Shown here piece after piece: positions 1 to 8,835 of a DNA stretch of 64,000 nucleotides (the first letter of the stretch is position 1; every line of letters begins with the position of its first letter). A program made the position numbers and the translations under genes. Under the pieces are notes generated by a model, which searched no databases, was not told the DNA's origin, and saw only the letters and a list, made by a program, of their open reading frames with translations. This DNA is from Streptomyces xylophagus (GTDB lineage Bacteria; Actinomycetota; Actinomycetes; Streptomycetales; Streptomycetaceae), in NCBI RefSeq assembly GCF_000716435.1, contig NZ_JNWO01000032.1, positions 72,089 to 136,088 on the forward strand. Direction: 5' to 3'.

Positions 1-1
1 C

Positions 2-586
2 GCGCTGTGGGGTACGGGTGCGTCGCGGGCCGAACTGCTGGACATCTGCGCGGAGTTGGGCAGTGACGTGCCGTTCAGCCTGGTGGGCGGGGCGGCGTTG
101 GGCGTCGGGCGCGGCGAGAAGCTCACCGCACTGGAGACCGGCGGCACCTTCCACTGGGTGTTCGCGATGGCCGACCGCGGGCTGTCGACCCCGGCGGTCT
201 TCCGGGAGTTCGACCGCTTGGCGGAAGGGGTCGACATCCCCGAACCGGTCGCCTCGCAGCCGCTCCTCGACGCGCTCGCGAAGGGCGACCCGGACGCGCT
301 GGCCGCCGCCGTCTCCAACGACCTTCAGCCGGCGGCCCTTTCGCTCTTCCCGGAACTCGCCGACACCCTCGCCGCGGGCCGCACCGCGGGCGCCCTCGCC
401 GCGCTCGTCTCCGGCTCGGGCCCGACGACGGCGTTCCTCGTCCGCGACCCCGAGTCGGCGGCGAAGGTGGCACAGGCGCTGGCGGCCTCCGGGACCTGCC
501 GGACGGTACGTACGGCGGCGGGTCCGGCGGCGGGAGCGACCGTGATCGACCGACCTTCACACGAGGTCCACGGAACACCCGCCTGA
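2..586 (+). CDS. ispE: 4-diphosphocytidyl-2-C-methyl-D-erythritol kinase, C-terminal part
   Basis: The gene is open from the left edge in frame 2, so its start lies outside the window; 194 residues are visible. IspE phosphorylates CDP-methylerythritol with ATP in the non-mevalonate (MEP) isoprenoid pathway in the cytoplasm. The GSDVPFSLVGGAALGVGRG stretch near the left edge matches the conserved IspE GHMP-kinase block, and GSGPT further on matches the family's C-terminal glycine-rich motif. The stop is followed by an AT-richer stretch (about 590-650), which probably holds the promoter of the next gene. Confidence 0.88.
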   Translation, partial: ALWGTGASRAELLDICAELGSDVPFSLVGGAALGVGRGEKLTALETGGTFHWVFAMADRGLSTPAVFREFDRLAEGVDIPEPVASQPLLDALAKGDPDALAAAVSNDLQPAALSLFPELADTLAAGRTAGALAALVSGSGPTTAFLVRDPESAAKVAQALAASGTCRTVRTAAGPAAGATVIDRPSHEVHGTPA

Positions 587-779
587 CCTGCAAAAATGCG
601 TGTGTTCGGTGTTATCCAAACCACATTGATTTATTGTTCACCAATCGACCTCAGGGTCCCTTTCGCGCCCTCTGTCCCATGGAAACGGCTGGCATGATCA
701 GCCAACCTCCGGTCCTTGTTACCGGCGGTACTCCCTGCGCGCGCGGTCTCGCCGCGCCACGCCCGAGAGGAACCTCCCC

Positions 780-1559
780 ATGGGCCACATGGACCATTTC
801 AGCGCGGGCTGGGTCACCCCGGTCCTGTCCTACGCGATGGCCTGCGTCGGCGCCGCGCTCGGACTGCGCTGCACCGTAAGGGCACTTGAGGCGGACGGCG
901 CCTCCAAACGGAACTGGCTGACCCTCGCCTCCGTCGCCATCGGCTCCGGCATCTGGACCATGCACTTCGTGGCCATGCTCGGCTTCAGCGTCGAAGGCAC
1001 CCCCATCCGCTACGACGTCCCGCTCACCGTCCTCAGCCTGCTGATGTCCATCGGTGTGGTCGCCGCCGGCGTCTTCACCGCCGGCTACGGCCGCTCCCGC
1101 GTCACCTCGGTCGCCTTCGGCGGCATCGGCACCGGCCTCGGCGTCGCCGCCATGCACTACACCGGCATGGCCGCGCTCGACCTGCACGGCGAGATCGACT
1201 ACGACCCCCGGCTGGTCATCGCCTCCGTCGCGATCGCCGTCGTCGCCGCGACCGCCGCGCTCACCCTCACCCTCATCGTGCGCGGCCCGATCCTCGCCAC
1301 GCTCGCCGCCCTCGTCATGGGACTCGCGGTCAGCACCATGCACTACACCGGCATGTACGCCGTGAGCGTCACCCTCGCCCCCAGCAGCGCGACCCTCTCC
1401 GGCGCCACCGCGACGGAGTTCATCTTCCCGCTCGCCGTCGTGCTCGGCTCCTTCCTCTTCCTCGCCTCCGCCTACGTCGCCCTCTCCCCGACTGGCAAAC
1501 GCCACGAGTCCGCCATCGCCGCGGAGTTGCTGCGCGAGGTCGAACTCGCCACGGTCTGA
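780..1559 (+). CDS. MHYT-domain integral membrane sensor protein
   Basis: A 259-residue protein with about seven hydrophobic segments and three copies of the signature that names the MHYT domain: MHFVAM at about 61-66, MHYTGM at 125-130 and MHYTGM at 187-192. In this family the Met and His residues are proposed to bind a metal, possibly copper, and so sense a diatomic gas or redox state. Here the domain stands alone with no GGDEF, EAL or kinase output domain, as is common in Streptomyces. The ATG has a GAGAGGA ribosome site. The next gene also encodes a membrane sensor, so a functional link is possible but not shown. Confidence 0.85.
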   Translation: MGHMDHFSAGWVTPVLSYAMACVGAALGLRCTVRALEADGASKRNWLTLASVAIGSGIWTMHFVAMLGFSVEGTPIRYDVPLTVLSLLMSIGVVAAGVFTAGYGRSRVTSVAFGGIGTGLGVAAMHYTGMAALDLHGEIDYDPRLVIASVAIAVVAATAALTLTLIVRGPILATLAALVMGLAVSTMHYTGMYAVSVTLAPSSATLSGATATEFIFPLAVVLGSFLFLASAYVALSPTGKRHESAIAAELLREVELATV

Positions 1560-1700
1560 CCCGACTTGGGCTGCCCTGACTTCAACTGCCCTTACAGCAA
1601 CGGCCCCCACCTCTCCGGGGTGCCGGTGCCGGTGCCGACCGCCGATCGGTATATCGAACGCGCCGTACGCCCCCCCGCACTTCCCTGAACGAGGTCCCTC

Positions 1701-3698
1701 ATGCGTGTCCTGCGCGCGCCGGCCCGACTGCGCCCCAGATCGGTCCGCGCGAAGATCGTCGCCCTGCTGATGCTGCCCATCGTGTCCCTGATGGCCCTCT
1801 GGGGCTTCGCCGCGGTGACGACCGCGTCGAGCATCGCCGACACCGAGACCGCCAAGGACGTCAACTCCGAACTCCTCACCCCTGTCGCCGAGTTCGTGAC
1901 GGCGGTACAGGGCGAGCGGACCGCCGCTCTGCGCTACGCGGACGCCCCGGCCGCCTTCAAGGCGGCCACCGCGGTCACCGACAAGGCCGCCGCCGCCCTG
2001 CGTGACGGCGTCAACGACTCCAGCTCGGACGCGGCGCTGATCGACTCCACGCTGCCGGGCCGTATCGACAAGCTTGAGTCCGACGCCGACGGCCTGGCGG
2101 CGCTGCGCGCGGCCGCCACTGCGAAGGGCGCCAAGTCGACGACCGTGTACGGCAGTTACTCGGCGACCGTCGAGCACGGTTTCTCCGTCACCGGTGCGCT
2201 CACCGACGACAGGACCGCCGCCGACGCCTCCGACGCCCGCGTGGTGCTCGAACTGTCCCGGGCCCGCGAGGCACTCGCCCAGGAACAGGCACTGCTCGGC
2301 GCCGCCCGCACCGGGGGCAAGCTGACGAAGGAGCAGTACGCGCTGTTCGTCGGCGCCGTCGCCACCCAGCGCGAACTGCTCGCCCCCGCGGTCGCCGACC
2401 TCAAGCCCGAGCACCGGACGGCATACCGCACACTCCTCGCCGGCAACCAGTACACCCAACTCCAGGCGGTCGAGAACCGCGTCCGCAGCGCGGGCCCCGG
2501 CACCTCCGCCGCGTCCGCGAGCTTCCTGCGCGGCTGGGACACCACCGCGAGCGGAGTCCTCACCGGCCTCGACGCGGCGGAGACCATGGCCGGTACGGGA
2601 GCCACGGCCGCCGCCGACCCGTTCGGCTGGGACACGCTCGGCGCGTCCGGGATCGCCGTCGTGCTCGGCCTGGTCGGCGTGCTGCTGTCGCTGCTCGTCT
2701 CCGTGCTCGTCGGCCGCGGCCTCATCGTCGAACTCCTCGATCTGCGCAACTCCGCCCTCGAAGTGGCCGGCCGCAGCCTCCCGCGGGCCATGCGCAGGCT
2801 GCACGCCGGCCAGGGCGTCGACATCGACGCCGAAGCCCCCATGCGCCGCCTCGCCGGAGACGAACTCGCCCAGGTCGGCACCGCGTTGACCGCCGTCCAG
2901 CGCGCCGCCCTCAAGGCCGCCTCGGAACGCGCCGAACTCCTCAGCGGCATCTCCGGCGTCTACGTCAGCCTCGCCCGCCGCAGCCAGGTCCTCCTCCACC
3001 GCCAACTCGACCTGCTCGACGCGATGGTGCGCAGACAGCGCGACCCGGCCGAACTCCACGAGCTGTACCGCGTCGACTACTTGGCCACCCGCATGCGCCG
3101 CCACTCCGAGAGCCTGCTGATCCTCTCCGGCATCGCACCCGGCCGCGGCTGGCGTGACCCGATCCCCCTGTCCGACATCCTGCGCGCGGCCGTCGCCGAG
3201 ATCGAGAACTCGACCCGGGTGCAGATCTGGGCCGTACCGAAGGTGTCGCTGACGGGTGGTTCCGTCGCCGACGTGATCCATCTGCTCGCCGAACTCGTCG
3301 AGAACGCGACGGCGTTCTCACCGCCCAGCACCCAAGTGCAGCTGCGCGCGGCCCGGATGCGGGAGGGCGTCCTCATCGAGATCGAGGACAGCGGCTTCGG
3401 CATGAACGAGGACGCGATCGCCGACGCCAACCGCAAGATCCAGTCCGAGAAGGTCGACCTCCTCGACGCCAAGCAGATCGGCCTCTTCGTGGTCAACCGG
3501 CTGCGCGAACGGCAGGGCCTGCGCGTGGAGATACGGCACTCGCAGAGCGGCGGGGTCACGGCAGCTGTGCTCATCCCCGAGGGCCTGATGCGCGACGACA
3601 TGCCGGTGGGGGACCAGCAACAGGCCGCCGGCGGGCGGGGATTGGCGCCGGCGTCGGCCCTGGTCCCGCGGCAGAGGCTGCGCGGGGCGGGAGCCTGA
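1701..3698 (+). CDS. Nitrate/nitrite-sensing (NIT) domain histidine kinase-like protein
   Basis: A 665-residue protein with a transmembrane helix at about 18-41, an extracellular alpha-helical NIT-type region to about 310, a second helix at about 315-340, a HAMP-like linker, and a HATPase domain with N-box ELVENATAFSPP (about 528) and G-box EDSGFGMN (about 561). The kinase half closely resembles the CvnA sensors of Streptomyces conservons, yet no CvnB/C/D (roadblock, DUF742, GTPase) genes follow. It is therefore an orphan CvnA-like sensor. No clear phospho-accepting histidine box was identified, so catalysis as a true histidine kinase is not assured. Confidence 0.8.
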   Translation: MRVLRAPARLRPRSVRAKIVALLMLPIVSLMALWGFAAVTTASSIADTETAKDVNSELLTPVAEFVTAVQGERTAALRYADAPAAFKAATAVTDKAAAALRDGVNDSSSDAALIDSTLPGRIDKLESDADGLAALRAAATAKGAKSTTVYGSYSATVEHGFSVTGALTDDRTAADASDARVVLELSRAREALAQEQALLGAARTGGKLTKEQYALFVGAVATQRELLAPAVADLKPEHRTAYRTLLAGNQYTQLQAVENRVRSAGPGTSAASASFLRGWDTTASGVLTGLDAAETMAGTGATAAADPFGWDTLGASGIAVVLGLVGVLLSLLVSVLVGRGLIVELLDLRNSALEVAGRSLPRAMRRLHAGQGVDIDAEAPMRRLAGDELAQVGTALTAVQRAALKAASERAELLSGISGVYVSLARRSQVLLHRQLDLLDAMVRRQRDPAELHELYRVDYLATRMRRHSESLLILSGIAPGRGWRDPIPLSDILRAAVAEIENSTRVQIWAVPKVSLTGGSVADVIHLLAELVENATAFSPPSTQVQLRAARMREGVLIEIEDSGFGMNEDAIADANRKIQSEKVDLLDAKQIGLFVVNRLRERQGLRVEIRHSQSGGVTAAVLIPEGLMRDDMPVGDQQQAAGGRGLAPASALVPRQRLRGAGA

Positions 3699-3818
3699 AG
3701 CCGAGGCACTCTTCGCACCATCTCCACACAGATGTACCGCAATCGCAGTACAGGTGGGACGGATGGGACGGATAGGTTCGTTTGATACTTCAAGTGCACT
3801 GCTGGAAGGGTCAGTTCC

Positions 3819-4937
3819 GTGTCCGACACCCCCACACCGTCCACCCCCACCCCGTCCCACCGCAGAAGGCGGTCCCTCTCGCGTCGCGGCGCGATAGGGA
3901 CCGCCGGAGCCGTCGCCGCCGGAGCCGCCCTGACCCCGGTGGTGTTCGCGGCCACCGACTCCACCTCCGACTCCACCCCTGACGCGACCCCGTCGGGCAC
4001 CAAGCCGGAGACCTTCCCGGCCACCCGCACCGCGACCGCCACCGGCACCGCCCCGGCCACCACGACCTTCGCCGCGTCCTACGTCGGCCTGCGCTGGACC
4101 GGCGACCAGGACGGCGCCGGCATCCGCCTCGCGGACGGCGCCTGGCAGCAGACCGGCACCGGCTGCGCGACGATCGACGGCGGCGGTACGGCCCTGGTCG
4201 CCGCCGACGAGGCCACCAGCTACGAGGTGAAGGCACCGGCAGGCGCGACCGACGTACACACGGTCGCCATCGACTGCACCCGCGGCCCCGACCGCACCTT
4301 CCACGTGCCGACCGAGGCGACCCGCGTCCGCGGCGTCCGCTACCTCTCGCGCCCGGCCTGGGGCGCCGACGAGTCGAAGCGGTACAAGGACGGGCAGGTC
4401 AACTCACCCGAGAAGTACTACCCGCTGCAGTCGATCACCGTCCACCACACGGACACCCCGAACGCCGACCCGGACCCGGCCGCGACCGTCCGCGGCATCT
4501 ACGAGTACCACGCGGTCACCCTCGACTGGGGCGACATCGGCTACCACTTCCTGATCGACGAGGCGGGCGTCGTCTACGAGGGCCGCTACTCCGGCGACGA
4601 CCCGATCCCGGCCTTCGACAAGACCGGCAACCTCGTCACCGCCTTCCACACGGCCGGCTTCAACTCCGGCAACCTCGGCATCGCCCTCATCGGCACCCTC
4701 GTAGCCCAGCCTCCGACAGACGCGGCAAAGGCGTCGTTGATCCGCCTCATCAAGGTCATAGCCCGCTTCAAGGGCTTGGACCCCCAGGCCAAGATCACCT
4801 ACACCAACCCGGTGAACGGCGTAAAGAAGGACAACGAGACGGTGAGCGGCCACAGGGACTGGCTCCAGACGGACTGCCCGGGCCAGACGATGTACGACCT
4901 CCTTGGAGAGGTCAGGACGGCTGCAGCAACGCGCTGA
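3819..4937 (+). CDS. Tat-exported peptidoglycan recognition protein / N-acetylmuramoyl-L-alanine amidase
   Basis: 372 residues, starting at GTG 3819 behind GGAAGG. The N-terminus carries an Arg-rich twin-arginine signal (SRRGAIGTAGAVAAG and a hydrophobic stretch ending in VVFA). After a Thr/Ser/Pro-rich linker and a small beta-rich segment, the PGRP/Amidase_2 domain runs from RPAWGADES to the C-terminus. The zinc ligands appear to be the His of VHHTDT (about 208), a His in the AFHTAGFN to GHRDWLQ region, and Cys in TDCPGQ (about 352). The family cleaves the lactyl-amide bond of peptidoglycan outside the membrane. The signal-linker-PGRP layout is common in Streptomyces. Confidence 0.87.
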   Translation: MSDTPTPSTPTPSHRRRRSLSRRGAIGTAGAVAAGAALTPVVFAATDSTSDSTPDATPSGTKPETFPATRTATATGTAPATTTFAASYVGLRWTGDQDGAGIRLADGAWQQTGTGCATIDGGGTALVAADEATSYEVKAPAGATDVHTVAIDCTRGPDRTFHVPTEATRVRGVRYLSRPAWGADESKRYKDGQVNSPEKYYPLQSITVHHTDTPNADPDPAATVRGIYEYHAVTLDWGDIGYHFLIDEAGVVYEGRYSGDDPIPAFDKTGNLVTAFHTAGFNSGNLGIALIGTLVAQPPTDAAKASLIRLIKVIARFKGLDPQAKITYTNPVNGVKKDNETVSGHRDWLQTDCPGQTMYDLLGEVRTAAATR

Positions 4938-4966
4938 CCTGGCAACGGGGGGACGCGATGCTTTCA

Positions 4967-4993
4967 GGGGCGCGGGGAACTGCGCGACCAGCC
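4967..4993 (+). repeat. 27-bp dispersed intergenic element, copy A
   Basis: A 27-bp stretch beginning GGGGCGCGGGGAACT and ending CGACCAGCC. It occurs identically at 14628-14654 and in reverse at 44144-44170, each time between genes. The GCGC blocks at both ends allow a short stem. I recognise it as a word very common between Streptomyces genes; its function is not established. Confidence 0.75.
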
Positions 4994-5086
4994 ACGACGG
5001 AGCCGCAGCCAAAAGACGGCGCTTCGCGGCAAGGACACCGCACCGCCTACCCTGGGAGGCTGACCGTCCCCCCTGTCAGGAGAGAA

Positions 5087-6889
5087 ATGGCCGTCAACCT
5101 GGTCAATGTCGAGAACGTCAGCAAGGTGTACGGCACCCGTGCCCTGCTCGACGGCGTCTCGCTCGGTGTCTCCGAAGGGGACCGGATCGGGGTCGTGGGC
5201 CGCAACGGAGACGGCAAGACCACCCTGATCCGGATGCTCGCCAAGCTGGAGGAGTCCGACACCGGCCGCGTCACCCACTCCGGAGGACTCCGCCTCGGCG
5301 TCCTCACCCAGCACGACTCCCTGGACCCCGAGGCGACCGTCCGCCACGAGGTCATCCGGGACATGGAAGACCACGAGTGGGCGGGCAACGCCAAGATCCG
5401 CGACGTACTGACGGGACTCTTCGGCGGGCTCGACATGCCGGGCTTCCCGCAGGGACTCGACACCGTCATCGGCCCGCTCTCCGGCGGCGAGCGCCGCCGT
5501 ATCGCGCTCGCCAAGCTGCTCATCGAGGACCAGGACCTGGTCGTCCTCGACGAGCCGACGAACCACCTCGACGTCGAGGGCATCGCCTGGCTCGCCCAGC
5601 ATCTGCGCGAGCGCCGTTCCGCGCTCGTCTGCGTGACGCACGACCGGTGGTTCCTGGACCAGGTCTGCACCCAGATGTGGGACGTGCAGAAGGGCGACGT
5701 CTACGAGTACGAGGGCGGCTACACCGACTACGTCTTCGCCCGCGCCGAGCGCGAGCGCATCGCCGCCACCGAGGAGACCAAGCGGCAGAACCTGGTCCGC
5801 AAGGAGCTGGCCTGGCTGCGCCGGGGCGCCCCCGCCCGTACGTCGAAGCCGCGCTTCCGCGTCGAGGCCGCCAACGAACTGATCGCGGACGTGCCGCCGC
5901 CGCGCGACACCAGCGAGCTGATGAAGTTCGCCTCCTCGCGCCTGGGCCGGACCGTCTTCGACCTGGAGGACGTGACCGTCCAGGCCGGGCCCAAAGTCCT
6001 TCTGAAGCACATCACTTGGCACCTCGGCCCCGGCGACCGCATCGGCCTGGTGGGCGTGAACGGCGCGGGGAAAACCTCCCTGCTGCGGGCCCTCGCCGAC
6101 GCCGCCCGCAGTGACGGCGACACCCAGCCCGCGGCCGGCAAGGTCGTCGTAGGGAAGACGGTCAAGCTCGCCTACCTCTCCCAGGAGGTGGCCGAACTCA
6201 AGCCCACGCTGCGGGTGTTGGAGGCCGTGCAGCAGGTGCGCGAGCGCGTCGACCTCGGCAAGGGGCGCGAGATGACCGCCGGGCAGCTGTGCGAGACGTT
6301 CGGCTTCAACAAGGAGAAGCAGTGGACGCCGGTCGGCGACCTGTCCGGCGGTGAGCGGCGCAGGCTCCAGCTCCTCCGTCTCCTCATGGACGAGCCGAAC
6401 GTCCTCTTCCTCGACGAGCCCACGAACGACCTCGACATCGAGACCCTGACCCAGCTGGAGGACGTCCTCGACGGCTGGCCGGGGTCGATGATCGTGATCT
6501 CCCACGACCGGTTCTTCGTCGAGCGCACCACCGACAAGGTGTACGCCCTCCTCGGCGACGCGACGCTGCGGATGCTGCCGCGCGGTATCGACGAGTACCT
6601 GGAGCGGCGCCACCGTATGGAGGAAGTGGCCGCAGCCGCCGTCCCCGTCGTGGAGAAGGCCGCGCCCGCCGTGAGCGCCGCCGACCAGCGGGCCGCGAAG
6701 AAGGAACTCCAGAAGATCGAGCGGCAGTTGGACAAGGTCTCCGAGAAGGAGGCCAAGCTGCACGCCCAGATCGCCGACAACGCCACCGACTTCGCGAAAG
6801 TGGCCGAACTGGACGCGCAGCTGCGGGACTTGGGCGGCGAGCGGGACGAGCTGGAGATGCGGTGGCTGGAACTCGCCGAGGACGCGTGA
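5087..6889 (+). CDS. ABC-F family ATPase
   Basis: The start is ATG 5087 behind AGGAGAGAA; the frame is open further upstream, but that part covers the dispersed repeat. The 600-residue protein has two ABC cassettes and no membrane domain: Walker A GRNGDGKTT (about 38) and GVNGAGKTS (about 322), signature LSGGERRR in both halves (about 131 and 419), Walker B LDEPTNHLD (about 153) and LDEPTNDLD (about 441). The Arg/Lys-rich linker joins the halves and a Glu/Lys-rich coiled coil closes the protein. The second Walker B form and the C-terminal coiled coil resemble Uup. ABC-F proteins act on ribosomes, either in translation or in antibiotic protection; the sequence alone does not decide which. Confidence 0.88.
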   Translation: MAVNLVNVENVSKVYGTRALLDGVSLGVSEGDRIGVVGRNGDGKTTLIRMLAKLEESDTGRVTHSGGLRLGVLTQHDSLDPEATVRHEVIRDMEDHEWAGNAKIRDVLTGLFGGLDMPGFPQGLDTVIGPLSGGERRRIALAKLLIEDQDLVVLDEPTNHLDVEGIAWLAQHLRERRSALVCVTHDRWFLDQVCTQMWDVQKGDVYEYEGGYTDYVFARAERERIAATEETKRQNLVRKELAWLRRGAPARTSKPRFRVEAANELIADVPPPRDTSELMKFASSRLGRTVFDLEDVTVQAGPKVLLKHITWHLGPGDRIGLVGVNGAGKTSLLRALADAARSDGDTQPAAGKVVVGKTVKLAYLSQEVAELKPTLRVLEAVQQVRERVDLGKGREMTAGQLCETFGFNKEKQWTPVGDLSGGERRRLQLLRLLMDEPNVLFLDEPTNDLDIETLTQLEDVLDGWPGSMIVISHDRFFVERTTDKVYALLGDATLRMLPRGIDEYLERRHRMEEVAAAAVPVVEKAAPAVSAADQRAAKKELQKIERQLDKVSEKEAKLHAQIADNATDFAKVAELDAQLRDLGGERDELEMRWLELAEDA

Positions 6890-6920
6890 AGGGTGCGTGA
6901 AGGCGCATAACGGGGTCATC

Positions 6921-6962
6921 ACGGGCCGGTCCTCCCTTGGGAACAGGGGTGAACCGGCCCGT
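6921..6962 (+). terminator. Hairpin after the ABC-F gene
   Basis: Perfect 10-bp arms ACGGGCCGGT (6921-6930) and ACCGGCCCGT (6953-6962) with a 22-base loop, followed by TCTTC. It lies 31 bases after the ABC-F stop codon and before the promoter region of the next gene, so it fits a transcription terminator. Confidence 0.6.
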
Positions 6963-7079
6963 TCTTCATGGACAGCTCAGTGATAGAAAGAGCCGTCTGA
7001 GACCTGCTTGAACGCGCCTCCGGATCCTTCGCGAACCCCGAGGCGTGGCTAAAAATCAGTGAACGAGGGGGAGCCGCTG

Positions 7080-8792
7080 ATGACTCAGCCGCCCGACCAG
7101 CCGCCGTCCGGCGGTTACGGAGCGCCGCCGAACCAACCGCCACAGCCACCGTCGGGCGGCTTCGGCGCTCCCGTTCCGCCGACGCCCGGCTACGGCTACC
7201 CGCAGCAGCAACAACCGGGCCCCTACGGCTATCCGCAGCAGCCCGGTCCTTACGGTCAGCCGCAGCAGCCGGGACCTTACGGTCAGCAGCCCCCCTACGG
7301 CGGCTACGGGTACCCGCCGCCCCAGCCGCAGTTCAGTCCGCCCCCGCCGCCCTCCGGCCGCGGCCCCTTCAAGGGGAAGCCCGCGCTGCTGATCGCGGCC
7401 GCCGTGGCCGGACTGCTCGTCGTGGGTGGCACGGTGTGGGCGGTCACGAGCGGCGGCGGCGACAAGAAGCCGGTGGCGGAGCAGAGCGACAGCCCCAAGC
7501 CCTCCGGCACCAACACCGCCGACGACCCCGCCAACCCCGGTGACGGCAGCGGCGACGGCGGCAAGGACCCCGAGGACCTCAACGCGGGCCGCAAGTCCGG
7601 CGAGGCGAAGGTGCTCTGGTACAAGGAGGCGCCGGACGCGCCCGGTTCCGGCGCCGACGCCCCCGGCATGTGGATCACCGGCAAGACGGCGGTGAAGGCC
7701 GCGTACAAGGAACTCGTCGCCTACAACGTGGGCAACGGCAACCCGACTTGGCCCACGATCACCTTCCCCCAGAAGATCTGTGCGGTCACCCCGCAGAAGT
7801 CGGCCGACGACAAGATCGTCGTCGCGTACGAGAGCGGTGTCAGCGACAACGCCAAGTGCAACCACCTCCAGCAGATCGACCTGAGCACCGGGGCGAAGGG
7901 CTGGGCAGGGACGGTCGCGGACGGCGCCCTGTTCGACAGCGCGATCAGCATCGGGCTCTCCATCACCGGCAGGACGCTGATGGTGGGCCGCTCGGAGTCG
8001 GGGGTGGCCTACGACCTCGACACCGGCAAGCAGCTCTACGAGAAGAAGAAGTACGGCGCGGCCTGCTTCCCGGGCTCGTTCGCGGGCGGCGCCAAGCTGA
8101 TCTCGGTCGCGTCCTGCGGGGCGGGCACCTCGACCGAGCACGACGAGGTGCAGGAGCTGGACCCGGCGACCGGCAAGGCCGAGTGGACCAAGTCGATCCC
8201 CAAGGGCTGGACGGTCGCCCGTACCTACTCCGTGGACCCGGTCGTCCTCTACATGACCGACGCGGACAACAAGCACTGGAACATCTCGACGCTGAAGAGC
8301 GACGGTTCGGTGCAGTCGCAGGTCGATTCCAAGGCCGCCTTCGCGCCCTCGTGCGGTCTGACGATCCTCGACCGGGACCTCCAGGGCTGCCAGGGCGTCG
8401 CGGTCGACGCGAACACCCTGTACCTGCCGACCCAGGCGACGACCGGCGCCAACCAGATCGTGGCGATCAGCCTCGCCACCGGCAAGGAGAAGTGGCGCGT
8501 CAAGTCCCCCGCGGACGAGTCGATGGTGCCGATCAGGGCCGAGGGCGGCAAGCTCCTCGCCTACGTCGAGGCCTCCTACGACGCGGGCGGCCAGATCGTG
8601 TCCGTCCCGACGACCGGCTCTTCCCGTACGACGACGAAGCTGCTGCAGATGCCGGCGGCCACCGCGCAGATCGAGTCGAGCTTCTACTCGCGGGACATCG
8701 ACTACGTCGACGGGCGCTTCTACATCTCGTCGACCCGGCTGAACGGCAATGACGACACGAAGGAGAAGTTGATGCTCGCCTACGGCAAGTAA
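7080..8792 (+). CDS. Proline-rich, membrane-anchored PQQ-like beta-propeller protein (first of tandem pair)
   Basis: 570 residues from ATG 7080, chosen because GAGGGGGAG precedes it; an in-frame GTG at 7059 is the alternative. A disordered N-terminus rich in Pro, Gly, Gln and Tyr (YGYPQQ-type repeats, about 1-100) sits in the cytoplasm. One helix (about 105-128) crosses the membrane, a Ser/Asp/Pro linker follows, and about 400 extracellular residues have repeated blade motifs such as DLSTGAKGW, DLDTGKQLY and SLATGKEKWR. This is the PQQ-like repeat pattern, often seen in sensor or scaffold proteins without bound PQQ. Ligand unknown. It is followed at 43 bases by a paralogue of the same design. 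Confidence 0.8.
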   Translation: MTQPPDQPPSGGYGAPPNQPPQPPSGGFGAPVPPTPGYGYPQQQQPGPYGYPQQPGPYGQPQQPGPYGQQPPYGGYGYPPPQPQFSPPPPPSGRGPFKGKPALLIAAAVAGLLVVGGTVWAVTSGGGDKKPVAEQSDSPKPSGTNTADDPANPGDGSGDGGKDPEDLNAGRKSGEAKVLWYKEAPDAPGSGADAPGMWITGKTAVKAAYKELVAYNVGNGNPTWPTITFPQKICAVTPQKSADDKIVVAYESGVSDNAKCNHLQQIDLSTGAKGWAGTVADGALFDSAISIGLSITGRTLMVGRSESGVAYDLDTGKQLYEKKKYGAACFPGSFAGGAKLISVASCGAGTSTEHDEVQELDPATGKAEWTKSIPKGWTVARTYSVDPVVLYMTDADNKHWNISTLKSDGSVQSQVDSKAAFAPSCGLTILDRDLQGCQGVAVDANTLYLPTQATTGANQIVAISLATGKEKWRVKSPADESMVPIRAEGGKLLAYVEASYDAGGQIVSVPTTGSSRTTTKLLQMPAATAQIESSFYSRDIDYVDGRFYISSTRLNGNDDTKEKLMLAYGK

Positions 8793-8835
8793 CCCTTTCC
8801 TGCGCTTCCGTCGACCCGTCCCCGAGGTACTCGTC

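Noticed and set aside
651..3281. 876-codon open frame on the minus strand opposite the MHYT and NIT-kinase genes
   Set aside because: Shadow of GC-rich codon bias: low-complexity Gly/Asp/Arg translation with no domain, while the plus strand encodes clear families.
4964..6922. 652-codon minus-strand frame opposite the ABC-F gene
   Set aside because: Mirror of the real gene's third-position GC; no recognisable motif.
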